Positions 1 to 12,455 of a stretch of DNA of 64,000 bases are shown piece after piece. Origin of the DNA: Dipteris shenzhenensis (lineage: Eukaryota > Polypodiophyta > Polypodiopsida > Gleicheniales); the NCBI GenBank assembly GCA_047967505.1, contig CM106539.1; one strand, given 5' to 3'. Every line of letters begins with the position of its first letter. Within the stretch, counting starts at the first letter, position 1. A program made the position numbers and the translations under genes. The notes under the pieces are model-generated. The model worked only from the letters and a program-made list of their open reading frames with translations, was not told where the DNA came from and ran no database searches.

Positions 1-1520
1 TTGATAGACGCGTAGAGCTCGAAAAGACAATCACTTTTCCTTTTTGGAGCGTGTCCAAATTCTTCCTGGATTGCAAGTTACGCCTTGTTGAAGGTTTTGT
101 GAAGAGGAAAGGCCTTTGATGATGTAGCACAGGGATTCACATGCTGAATTCCATACTGTGCTTAGCAAGAGACTCTGTGCTTAGGTGGCACTGTAGTGAC
201 TTTTAAACCAGCTTATTTAACCCAAGGTTACTTTAACTGTACTATGGTTCAACTAACCTAGACAAAACCTAACCATAGTTAATTTTTGACTACCTTATCT
301 GCCATGTGGCAAACAATTAACTATTCCCAAACCCAAGTTTAACTAACCTAACCCGGGTAAGATTCTATCTTGCCACGTGTCTTTGTTGAGAAGCTTAGGC
401 AATCTTTGAGGCTGCAGAGAATTTGCAGCGACGACGGCGATTGGAGCTCGTTGGGTATGCAGTTGGAGCGACCAGGTGCTGAGCCAAATCCGTGGAAGAT
501 CAGCCTATGTGTGGCGTGAAGCTTGTGGATAGAGCGGCTTTTGTAGTAAGCTCAAGGATGGAGCTTTTGGACTCCTATTGCAGGCCACTCAGGAAGCAAT
601 CGTATATCCGCCTCATTGTCTACTCAGAGTATCTTGAATTCAAGGAAATGCTTGTTCATGAGCGGACCAAAGATCCATATGTCCTAGAGCTACTATCGTG
701 AACGGGTTGCCATTTTGGATCATAGGAGCTTGGTTGGAGCGCCACTTTGATGGAGAAGGCCGTTGGAAGCTTTGGTTGAGGTGCCTCTGCTGTGAGATAA
801 AGCATGGGCGTCGATGGAGCTCGTCTCAGGAGGTTGGCTCGTCGTCGGATTTGGAGAGGCGTCGAGGATGGCTGGCCCGTAGCACGTTGTTTGCTGGAGC
901 AGGCCAGTGAGCCGTGCAGTTGACTATTTGCTTCTGTGCTGCTTAATTTGCTGCTGTTGCAAAGCTTGGGCAGAGCGCTCTTGTAGATGAAGCCTTGTCT
1001 CTAAGCTGTGCTGCACCTTAGGAGGTCGCCCGTGAGGATGTTGCGCTGTCCGTGGCGTCTGCCGTGGAGCCTTGCAAGAGGACGTCTTTCATTGGCGAGG
1101 CTTCTTACTGCAGGGAAGAGTCATTGAGCCACTGCAACTTCAAGGCGTTGATGGAGCTTGCAGCCAAAATAGACTCTCGAATCCTCTCTCTCTCTCAAAA
1201 AAACTGATCTTTCTGTGAGCTCTCTCAGACTTAGATTGATCCGTTACTCTATTTCACAAATTTTTCAATCTATCTATCTCTTTGGAAGAATGAGCAACTC
1301 ACTCACAATAAAGAAACAAGATCTCTCTATGTCATAGAGATGAATGGAATGGACGGAAATTTTCTTACAAGAAGAATGAATCTAGATCTCTCTCACTACT
1401 CAAGAAACACTCTAAAGAACTCTCTGGGTCTAAAACTAATCTTACATTCTGAAACTAATCTAGGAATGGGAGCAATCCTAGTGAACTACTAATGAGCTAA
1501 ACTAGGAGAGCTAAACCTAT
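1..1520 (-). other. Decayed internal region of a minus-strand LTR retrotransposon
   Basis: No convincing gene is seen. Because the primer-binding site at 1521-1532 and the LTR at 1533-1896 face the minus strand, this stretch should be the region downstream of that 5' LTR (leader and start of gag). It is GC-richer around 400-1150 and contains scattered words such as TGCCATGTGG near 300 that recur near 52860-52930. Only short ORFs exist (for example 492-701 and 698-910, plus strand) and none resembles a known protein. The assignment rests on position relative to the LTR, not on protein similarity. Confidence 0.4.
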
Positions 1521-1532
1521 GCTCTGATACCA
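1521..1532 (-). other. Primer-binding site for initiator tRNA-Met
   Basis: The plus strand reads GCTCTGATACCA, so the minus strand reads TGGTATCAGAGC, the classic plant Copia primer-binding site complementary to the 3' end of initiator tRNA-Met. It touches the LTR edge at 1533 with no spacer. This sets the orientation of the neighbouring LTR element as minus. Confidence 0.8.
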
Positions 1533-1896
1533 TGACAAAAACATGTGTGCCTCAGGATCTATGGAGCACTCTAAGGTGGATGGAACCTATGTGGAAACAT
1601 GATGAAGAGAGTGCTCATGACATGTATCTCAAGTCAATTAGGTTCCAAGATAGATTAGCTTGGACTCATAAAGAGAATCTTGAGATAGTGCAAAGTGCTT
1701 GATTGATATTCCTTCAAATGAACCTCCCTTTTATAGGTGAGGGTACTTACATCCATTTGCTTGCTCACATGTGGGATATCTCCTCCATGCCATGTGGCAG
1801 CTTACCCTTTGCTCATACCTTTGCTCTCTACAAGTGCTCATGGCACCACAACTCTCAACACGGTCATGCTTATGTACTCCGCATAAAAGACCAACA
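1533..1896 (-). mobile_element. LTR (5' LTR of a minus-strand Copia-type element)
   Basis: On the minus strand this 364-bp segment starts TGTTGGTC and ends TTTTTGTCA, giving the TG...CA ends of an LTR. It has a TATA box (TATAAAAGGG, minus strand, 1726-1735) about 160 bp into the LTR, and a tRNA-iMet primer site directly after its 3' end. The matching 3' LTR would lie beyond the start of the window. It does not resemble the LTR at 5549-5896, so it is a different family from the Copia element next to it. The Copia gag sequence begins right at its outer edge, which suggests insertion into, or rearrangement with, that element. Confidence 0.7.
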
Positions 1897-1902
1897 ATCA
1901 AC

Positions 1903-3141
1903 TTGCAGCAGCAGGAGAGACTATGAACCCCGTAGAAATGGTTCAAGTAATCCTGAATGGACTAGGAGAGGGATACGAGAATCTAGTCCAGAGTATTGCC
2001 ATCCAATGGTAAATTCTGACATTGGAAGAACTTCAGTTAGTTCTACTTGGTGAAGAACTCGGGACTCAGGCCATTCAAGCACGTAAAGGTCATTCTAATG
2101 ATCAGGCATTCACAGCTTTAGACAGAAGTAGAGGCAAAGGCAAAGGCAGAGGTAGATCATACCAAAAAAGTGGTCATCATCAACAAAATCAAAGTCAGAA
2201 TCAGCAACATCAGAATCAACAAAGAGGAAATCATTCCAATCAAGGAAGATTTCAAGGATGAGGGAATGCATCCACCAATGTGTCAAATATTTAGTGCAAC
2301 TACTATCACAAGTTTGGACACTATGAAAGAGATTGCCACAAGAAGCAGTACGATCAAGGTGGTCAATCTAGCAGTAATCGAGGGAATTCCCGAGGCAGAG
2401 GAAATCATTGTGGTGGACATTCTAGTCACAGTCATTTTGCAAATGAACATGGAAATATGTTTCTTGCAAGCGAGAAATTGCATCAGACTGATACAGTGTA
2501 CCTAGACACTGATTTCAATCCCAAAGAGGATTTCAGCTATCAAGTCGACCAAGTGGAACAGGATCCTTGGTATATCAATAGCAGTGCATCATCTCATATG
2601 ACAAATCATCAAGAATGATTCACAGAAATGAAGCCATTAGGACACAAAAATGTCGTCTACATAGCAGACAATACACCGAATCCAGTTCAAGGGACAGGTG
2701 TTATCCCTATGAACAATTTCACTGGTACAAAAGGATTAGTGAAAGATGTGCTCTATGTTCCAAAGCTCAGCAAGAACCTTTTGTCAGTAGGTCAAATGAT
2801 GGAACATAATTACAAAGTCATCTTCGACGGTGATGAATGCACTATCAAAGATAAATCCAAAAGATGTCAACTAGTAGCAAAACGTGTCAAGGAAGGATGC
2901 TTATACAGAATACTAGCTACAGTACCAGATAAGCATGTCAGCTCAACCACAATAGATGCCACTATTTGCAAAATGGCACAAGAGATATGGTCATGTCAAC
3001 TTCAAGTACTTGTTAGATCTCAGGAATCAGAATATGGCAATTGGGATTCCGAAGCTACAGTTTCTTGGAAAAGTTTGTGAAGCATGCTGCTTCTGCAAAC
3101 AAAAGCGAACCAACTTTGTTAGAAGTACATCTCGTGCATGA
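1903..3141 (+). pseudogene. Copia gag-protease-GAG_pre-integrase segment (decayed)
   Basis: Gag coding matches run from about 1903 in shifting frames; 2022-2261 encodes a Q/N/S/G-rich C-terminal part (GKGKGRGR, then QNQSQNQQHQNQ). A CCHC knuckle follows near 2300-2345, with the first cysteines partly lost (CNYYHKFGHYERDC, reading across a stop). The protease signature at about 2570-2600 reads WYINSSASSHMT where active Copia proteases have a D-S/T-G-A core, so the catalytic aspartate is lost. The GAG_pre-integrase zinc motif (WHKRYGHVNF, then CEACCFCKQKR) lies at 2970-3110. Stops interrupt the frame near 2010, 2262, 2618 and 3141. Confidence 0.88.
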
Positions 3142-4020
3142 GGTATTCTTGATTTGATACATACAGATGTATGGGGTTATGCCCAGTCCCGCAGCATCAA
3201 TGGTTCACTTTATACTTGACCTTCATCGACGACTATAGCAAATATTGTTGGGTCTACTTTCTGAAAGAGAAATCTAAAGTGTTTTCCAGATTTCAAGAAT
3301 TCAAAGCCATGGTAGAGAACCAAACAGGCAGAAAGATCAAGGTCATGAGATCAGACAAAGGAGGTGAATACATGTCTTCAGCATTCATGAACTTTTGCAA
3401 AAATCACGGCATTCGAAGACAATTCACATGTGCAGATACTCCTCAGCAGAATGCAAGAGCTGAAAGGAAGAATGGGACTTTAGCAGACACAGTGCTAGAG
3501 CAATGCTTAGTGAAAAGCATCTTCTGAATCAGTATTGGGCAGAAGCAATAGCTACAGCAAACTACTTGCTTAATCGGCTTCCTACCAAACCGATACAGGG
3601 TATGACTGCTTATGAAGCATTCACTGGACACAAGCCACACATTGGGCATCTCCGCATATTTGGTTGCATAGCATATGCCCACATACATGATGATCATCGC
3701 AGGAAATTGGATGCGAAGTCACGCTAATGCATCATGGTTGGCTACAGTGAAGAAAGCAAAGCATACAAATTGTGTGATCCCATCAACCACAAGGTCATTA
3801 TCTCCAGAGATGTAATTTTTTATGAGGAACCAAAATGGAAAACCTCACCTACACAGGAGATAGAAGCATCGACTTCACAGTCATCTATAGAACAGGTTGA
3901 TGAAGAAGAGCAACAATTGCCAGCAACACCCCATGCAGAGCCACAACAGCTCAGATGGTCTACTAGGGAAAGCAGACCACCAACTAGATTGACATATGCT
4001 CAGAAAGGAAAAGCAATTTA
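3142..4020 (+). pseudogene. Copia integrase (decayed)
   Basis: The sequence reads HTDVWG near 3160, then FIDDYSKYCWVYFLKEKS, RSDKGGEY and, at about 3440-3480, QQNARAERKNGT. These carry the three acidic positions (D, D, E) of the Copia DDE integrase core in the expected order, so the core is recognisable and the acidic residues are still present. A frameshift near 3165 and stops at 3525 and 3725 break it. The C-terminal part continues to about 4020 with the usual GxS..KAYKLxD segment and an S/T/E-rich linker before reverse transcriptase. Confidence 0.88.
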
Positions 4021-4039
4021 GGTGGAAACCACCAACTAT

Positions 4040-5540
4040 GCTCTTATGACTACCATCATGGCTACAGAAGAGCCAGTGTACTTCGAAGACGCAGTAGACA
4101 AGCCAGAATGGAAAACTACTATGAATGAAGAAATGGATGCTTTGTATAAAAATAACACTTGGGAATTATGTGACCTTCCACCAGGAAAGAAGGCCATAGC
4201 AAACAAATGGGTATACAAAGTGAAGTACAATCTAGATGGAAGTATTCAGAGATACAAAGCCAGATTAGTTGCAAAAGGATTTAACAACAATATGGTCAAG
4301 ACTATGATGAGACTTATGCTCCAATAGCAAAGATGGATTCCATATGATTCTTGATATCACTAGCAACACTCAGCAAATGGAATGTGTAGCAGCTCGATGT
4401 CAAGAATGCATTTCTCAATGGTTATCTAGACGAGGAAGTCTACATGCAACAACCAGCAGGTTATGTTGAACCAGGAAAGGAGAATAAGGTTTGCCATCTC
4501 AAGAAAAGTCTCTACGGCTTAAAATAAGCCCTCAGAAGTTAGTACAGCAGAATCGACAAGTATTTTGCTGATCTGGGATACATGAAGTCCAATGTAGATC
4601 ATACTCTTTACTACAAAGTTCAAGGGGAAGACATTACTATTACACTTTTATACGTAGATGATCTGATTGTGATAGGAAGCAAGGATAGCTTCATCAAAAA
4701 ATTAAAACAAGACTTATCTGCAGAGTTCGACATGGAATCAGCTCAAGTATGTTGACAGTCTCCTGAAGAAGTTTCATATGGCAGATTGCAAGATTGCAGC
4801 CACTCCCATGGAATAGAGTTTGAAACTTACTAAAGATTCAAAAAAGCCTACAGTCAATGATAGATACTACAGGCATCTCATCGGATCTCTTATATATATG
4901 ACAATCACACGGCCAGATATTTGTTATGCAGTAAGCTCACTAGCACAGTTTATGGCAAATCCAAAACAGTCTCACTGGAATGCAGCCAAAAGAGTCTTGA
5001 GATACATCAGAGGTACAAGACAGTTTGGGATAGAATACTGAGGAAGTCATCCACGGTTGCATGGATACTATGACAGTGACTATGCTGGAGATCATGAGAC
5101 CAGGAGATTAACATAGGGATATGCATTTTTCCTTGGTCAAGGTGCTATATCATGGTTGTCAAACAAACAGCCAACTGTTTCTTTGTCTTCGACTGAAGCA
5201 AAATATAGAGCACTCACTACAGGTACATGTGAGGCTATATGGCTCAGAAGGCTATTGTCAGAAACAAATTACTTTGATGAGTCAAAGCCAACAACAATAT
5301 ACTGTGATAATCAATCGACTCAAGCATTGGCCAAAAATCCAGTATATCACTCCAGGACAAAGCGCATTGATGTCAGAGAGCACTTCATCAGAGAAAGAGT
5401 GTTACTTGGTGACATCACACTGTAGCATTGTGATAGCAAAGAGAATGTTGTAGACATCTTTACCAAACCACTCGGTAAAGAGCTATTCGAGAAACACCGA
5501 TTAGCTCTTGGTTTGATGCAGAGGAAGGACATTCCCATTA
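4040..5540 (+). pseudogene. Copia reverse transcriptase and RNase H (decayed)
   Basis: Reverse transcriptase starts at about 4080 (EPVYFEDAVDKPEWKTTMNEEM) and shows [38 protein letters not shown] and the catalytic YVDD at 4651-4662. The frame breaks at about 4295 and by stops near 4345 and 4525. At about 4740 the sequence jumps to KYVDSLLKKFHM, losing the conserved segment (about 40 codons) normally found there. RNase H follows (SDYAGD, LSSTEAKYRALT, YCDNQSTQALAKNPVYHSRTKRIDV) up to about 5520. A polypurine stretch (AAAGGGG, 5540-5546) leads into the 3' LTR. Confidence 0.9.
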
Positions 5541-5548
5541 AAGGGGTG

Positions 5549-5896
5549 TGATGGAATGTAATGCTCAGTCCTTCTTCGATTCCCCAGAATCATCATCTTG
5601 AGGGAAGGCCTACTTCATGATATTGATCTTGAGGGAAGGTGTTGAGAGTTCACGCTCAACATCATGTGATCATGTGTGCATAGCACCATCACGTGATCAT
5701 ATGTGCATAGCACTAACCTTATAGAGTGCTATAAAGGAAAGGGTTAGATCCCCTAGCCCTAACCCTAAAAGGGTTTGTATATATTCTATTTTTTCAACTA
5801 AATCTAGTGTACAGTTAGTCATTTGTGGTGTGCTCTCTAGCTATGCCCTCTCTCCTCATCTCCACTCTTCTCCTCTCCCCTCTTCATATTTTGTCA
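5549..5896 (+). mobile_element. 3' LTR of the Copia element
   Basis: It starts TGATGGAATG directly after the polypurine tract AAAGGGGTG and ends ATTTTGTCA, giving TG...CA borders and a length near 348 bp. A TATA-like TATAAAGG lies at 5730-5737, and a CT-rich U5 precedes the end. The start could also be two bases earlier at 5547. Two short inner repeats (CTTGAGGGAAGG; CATGTGATCATGTGTGCATAGCAC and a near copy) lie in U3. No second copy of this LTR is seen upstream of the element. Confidence 0.75.
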
Positions 5897-5929
5897 GGAC
5901 CAAGGTACAAAATGTGCGCAAAACTGTGT

Positions 5930-6275
5930 GTTTATCAAAATGATGTAGACTAGAATATAACTTTTGCAAGTTTTTCATGGGTACGGCAAACCATTGACAG
6001 GACCTTGCTCTTTGAGAAGCTTTGTTAATCAAAATATCGAGGAGCAAGGTACAACAACGAGCTCTTTGTTTTTTTAATCTCTCTTTTTTGAGATTTAAGA
6101 TGTGAAAGTGTTAAGTTGGATAATATTCTTTTAGTTTTTGGTGAACAAGAGTGTATTTATAAAGATGCTACAGAATGGAATGTAACTTTTGAAAGTTTTC
6201 CATGGTCTTAGTTTTTCAAGAAGCATTGTTGATCATAATATTGAAGTGCAAGGTACAAAAATGATATCATTGCTT
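5930..6275 (+). repeat. Diverged direct repeat, spacing about 225 bp
   Basis: Two units share the order AACTTTTGnAAGTTTTnCATGG, then AGAAGC(T/A)TTGTTnATCA, then GnGCAAGGTACAA, starting near 5958 and 6183. The pair lies just outside the Copia 3' LTR. No coding sense is seen. Confidence 0.6.
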
Positions 6276-8370
<2,095 letters not shown>

Positions 8371-9540
8371 TTATGGTAACGAGGACGTATATTTAAGGAG
8401 ATCTACAATCATCCTAGCTCTGAAGTTTAACACAAATTGATCATCATAGCTTTGTTCTATCATCTGCAGAAATGCAAACAAATCTTTAGTTTCAAGTTCT
8501 GTGTTATATTATGTTATGTATAAATTTTAAATGCATCAATAATGTACTTGCCTCCACTGTATCTCCTGACAAAAAAGCCTCCAAAATGTACTTGCTGTTT
8601 ATAAGGACCCTCCATCCACAAGAGTGGGCATCATACTGTTGTGGTGTCTGTGAACCATCCAGTCGCTTGTAAGCATAAAATTATTCTAATTAATTTTAAA
8701 AAAGTACTGAGAGGGCAAAGGATTTTATGTCTTACGCCCAAATGCAGTGGTTCAATTGCTCCCGCCTTAAATGAATTTTTTTCCATAGAAATCGATTGCA
8801 AAAGATACTCTCTTCAGACCACTGCAAGTTGCATATGCGAGTGTGAACAACTTTCTACAAAATAAATAATTTGCTTTTTAAAAAATTTATGATACTTATT
8901 TTATGCATTTAAAAATTCACTTACAGATCGATCTCTAGATGAGTATCTGTAACTAAATTGAAGCAGAAGGAAGATGGATACAAGCTAAGCTCCAATGTTG
9001 ACTTCATTTGACAAATGCGGTAAAGATTAGCATTTGTGGATTAAAAATAACAATCTAGCTCCTTATGCAATGTACTTACTAAATCACTTACTTTGAATGG
9101 TAAGGGATGATAATTAGGGTCACAAATTCAAAATTGCAATATGTGAACCACTTCGCAAGCTGGTCCACCGGCTCCCCGGGATCCCTCATCTTGAAGGAGA
9201 TAGCTGGGTCCACAATATTAACCATACCTTGAATCTTCTTATGTAACTTTTTTTTGAGTAAGTTGCAAATCAACAAAGGAATTCAGAATAGTGTTCAAAA
9301 TAAGTGGTTGTCTAAATCAATATCTAAAAAGAAATACCTACCTGAGTCCTACAATGATAACTGTATCGGTAGCTTGTCCTGCTCTGTCTATGATTGCTTT
9401 GAGACAATCTTCTGTTAGGATAAACTCTTTGATTGACTTTGCATCTACAAAACTTATCCTTACAGCAGGTCCCAGTGTATGTAGATGCTCGAGAGCATGT
9501 AGCTCTAGCTTTGCAGTATCTAGATTAGTGGACGAATTTT
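8371..9540 (-). CDS. Ulp1-like cysteine protease (peptidase C48), multi-exon, possibly decaying
   Basis: The minus strand can be read as several exons. One ends at 9092 and contains FVTLIIIPYHS; after a 90-bp GT-AG intron (9002-9091) the next exon starts at 9001 and restores N-QHWSLACIHLP, the His-Trp motif of C48 peptidases. Exon 8665-8552 encodes RLDGSQTPQQYDAHSCGWRV, with the Gln and catalytic Cys (Q..D..SCG) typical of Ulp1/SENP. It joins by a GC-AG intron (8464-8551) to the last exon 8463-8371, ending LLKYTSSLP-stop. An exon between His and Cys lies near 8830-8733 (ends at a GTAAGA donor; its 5' edge is unclear). Further upstream an open block at about 9540-9342 ends at a GTAGGT donor.
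Ulp1 enzymes cut SUMO from proteins; in plants many copies ride on transposons. After HLPSASI the frame meets a TAG before the next donor, so this may be a pseudogene or my exon edge is wrong. The first exon is unresolved, and the block lies directly downstream of the H3-like frame. Confidence 0.7.
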
Positions 9541-9918
9541 CACCCTATGGCTGTGGGCTACAAGAAGAAATGTATCGTGGAAAAACTCTATGAAAAAGTC
9601 CTCGGCAGCTACCTACAATGCCCAAATAGCTATTCTTTGCCACCAGTATCCAAGGCCTATAAAGTTCATATCATCACAAACTTCCCTAACAAGCCTTTGA
9701 AAAGGAGCCTTGGGAATGTGCAATCCCATGGCTTTTTGGGCCCTTCTTATCTCCATTAAAGTATTGACCTTCTATGTAAATCTTCTCTTTTTTGCTTGTT
9801 GGAGAAGATGCATTGGCTTTCCTTTTCTTGGATGTGAATCCCATCCTCTAGATGTTGCCAATTTTGCTATTGCGGGACCCTTGTCCGTCTTCCTGGCAAT
9901 AGCCTTCGTCCTTGCCAT
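9520..9918 (-). pseudogene. Histone H3-like reading frame (CENH3-like features), two in-frame TAG codons
   Basis: Read on the minus strand from an ATG at 9918-9916, one continuous frame of 132 codons follows the H3 fold end to end and stops at 9522-9520; H3 is 136 residues. It starts MARTK..ARK as H3 does and has LAT near residue 20. The alpha-N/alpha-1 region reads EIRRAQKA, then IPKAPFQRLVREV: 17 of 29 positions match canonical H3 there by my hand alignment. The alpha-2 region reads AL-stop-VAAEDFFIEFFHDT, followed by HSHRVKI (H3: HAKRVTI). Loop 1 is about three residues longer than in H3, and AAEDF is as in plant CENH3.
Two codons are TAG, one exactly where H3 has the Gln of ALQ (a CAG-to-TAG change). 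There is no frameshift. It is either a young pseudogene or a divergent H3 domain of a larger gene. The Ulp1-like exons start right after it on the same strand. Confidence 0.75.
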
Positions 9919-9966
9919 TGGAATTTATGCTAAACTGCACCTAAGATCATAAAACATAAGTCCTAA

Positions 9967-10965
<999 letters not shown>

Positions 10966-11075
10966 ATATCAAGCTCTACCCCCGATATATCTCCTGGGTG
11001 ACTATCATTTATGTCACCGCCTATGTTAGTTGTACTCGTGGTGTAGTTAGACTACCACGTATGTTTTTGGTTTGA

Positions 11076-11175
11076 NNNNNNNNNNNNNNNNNNNNNNNNN
11101 NNNNNNNNNNNNNNNNNNNNNNNNNNNNNNNNNNNNNNNNNNNNNNNNNNNNNNNNNNNNNNNNNNNNNNNNNNN
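11076..11175. other. Assembly gap (100 N)
   Basis: Exactly 100 consecutive N at the end of the microsatellite cluster. A fixed 100-base run usually marks a scaffold gap of unknown size. The microsatellite array probably continues inside it. Confidence 0.99.
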
Positions 11176-11341
11176 AAATCCCCTCTGTCTCTCTCTGTCT
11201 GTGTGTGTGTGCATTTGTCAGTTCACTGTGTTGTCAATTCTATTACTCTCTCTCAATCTATGTCTGTCAGTTCTCTGTTAGTCCCTTTGGTTGTATGTCC
11301 CTCACTTCTCTGATTGTCAACTCTCCCTCTATCTTTTTTTG

Positions 11342-11580
11342 ACAGAGAGAGAGGGGGGAGGATCTAGCTGTTGAGGAAGATAGAGAGAGGGGTAGGGAAG
11401 ATAGAGAGAGAGCGAGACAGACAGAAAGGGGGCGCAAGGGGGTCTAGCTTTACAGAGGTTCACAGAGAGAGAGGGGGGAGGATCTAGCTACTCAGGAAGA
11501 TAGAGAGAGGGGGGGGAGACAGAGACAGAATTTGAGTTCAATACAAAAGGGATCTAAGACAGAATTTGAGTTCAATAAAT
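11342..11580. repeat. GA-rich tandem duplication, period 120 bp
   Basis: ACAGAGAGAGAGGGGGGAGG followed by ATCTAGCT occurs at 11342 and again at 11462. A second, 36-bp duplication follows (AGACAGAATTTGAGTTCAAT at about 11528 and 11564). Both are embedded in GA-rich sequence that is the strand-complement style of the CT cluster before the gap. Confidence 0.8.
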
Positions 11581-12131
11581 GAAGTCATGTAGTAACTGGC
11601 CGTTGTTTTGGAAGGAAAGTGAAAGAAAGAAAGTGAGGGAGTGATAGTGAGAGATGCACAGTGACTCCACCCCTCCTTCAAGAGTGATAGAAAGTGAGGG
11701 AAGAGACAATGACATAAAGTGAAAGAAGCACCCTTTTCAAGGTAGTGTTGTCCTTTTGGTCAATTATTAATTTCACTTTTGTATTCTTTATGTTGTGGAT
11801 CACTTTCTTTCAACTCTATCACTCGTTCTTTCCAAGATATACCTCCCAATTTTTTATGTAGAAAAATTGAGAGAGAGAGAGAGAGAAAGAGGATAAGTGT
11901 AGGAAACCGGTTCTTGAAGCAGAGAGAAAGAGGTCTAGTGAGAGGCATAGAGAGAGAAAGAGGAAGAAGAGGACTCCAGCTCATCTGGTCCAATCCGTCT
12001 CGCTCAAGTGTGATCAAGTTTGGCATATTGTAGAAGGTTCTGCAAGTGCCTTCTCTCTTTCTCTCTCTCCATTTCTATCCCCTTCGTTTTTCAGTGTGGT
12101 TTAACATTATGATGTATTTTCATAGGTTCCA

Positions 12132-12455
12132 ATGGCTCCACTTGAAGATGATTTAAAAACATATTTAGAACAACTATATCTCCAATACAGAGATATTGTC
12201 GAACCCCCTACTGAGATGGGAACTCTACCTAGAGCATTTCTCATCCCTAGCACACAAGACGGCGTTGATCATTATGTCTCAGATTTTGACAAATCTCATC
12301 GAGAAATTTTAGAAGATTCAATTGAAGAGATGAAATGGTGGATCAAACGAGAAGGACACACACCTGTGGAAATGAAGTTGGAAGAGGATGAGAAAAAAGG
12401 CAAAGAAAAAACAAAGGAAAAAAGAAGAAAGTACTTTGTTCTCGTTGGCAAATAG
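12132..12455 (+). CDS. Hypothetical protein, 107 residues
   Basis: An ATG-initiated ORF, MAPLEDDLKTYLEQL at the start and a strongly charged end (KKGKEKTKEKRRK) from about residue 87. I do not recognise the family. It is likely a soluble protein, since no membrane segment or signal peptide is visible. A TTTTCATAG just before GTTCCAATGG at 12123 could be a splice acceptor, so this may be an internal exon rather than a complete gene; a GTACTT at 12430 could be a donor. Neighbours are repeats only. It may be a fragment of a mobile element. Confidence 0.35.
   Translation: MAPLEDDLKTYLEQLYLQYRDIVEPPTEMGTLPRAFLIPSTQDGVDHYVSDFDKSHREILEDSIEEMKWWIKREGHTPVEMKLEEDEKKGKEKTKEKRRKYFVLVGK

Larger units (their letters stand above)
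1897..5896 (+). mobile_element. Ty1/Copia retrotransposon, 5'-truncated and inactive
   Basis: In order on the plus strand are the C-terminal half of Gag with a zinc-knuckle remnant, aspartic protease, GAG-pre-integrase zinc motif, integrase, reverse transcriptase, RNase H, a polypurine tract and a 3' LTR. The domain order protease-integrase-RT-RNase H is the Copia order. The 5' LTR and the N-terminal half of Gag are missing; the sequence starts at the edge of an unrelated minus-strand LTR. Many in-frame stops, at least one frameshift per domain, and a deletion near 4740 show that it is dead. It is about 4 kb against roughly 5 kb for a full element. Confidence 0.92.

Noticed and set aside
1521-1532. 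Possible tRNA gene fragment (GCTCTGATACCA)
   Set aside because: It is only the primer-binding site complementary to the tRNA end; no tRNA body is present.
5745-5775. CCCTAACCCTAAAAGGG, telomere-like
   Set aside because: Only two imperfect units, inside a Copia LTR; not an interstitial telomere array.
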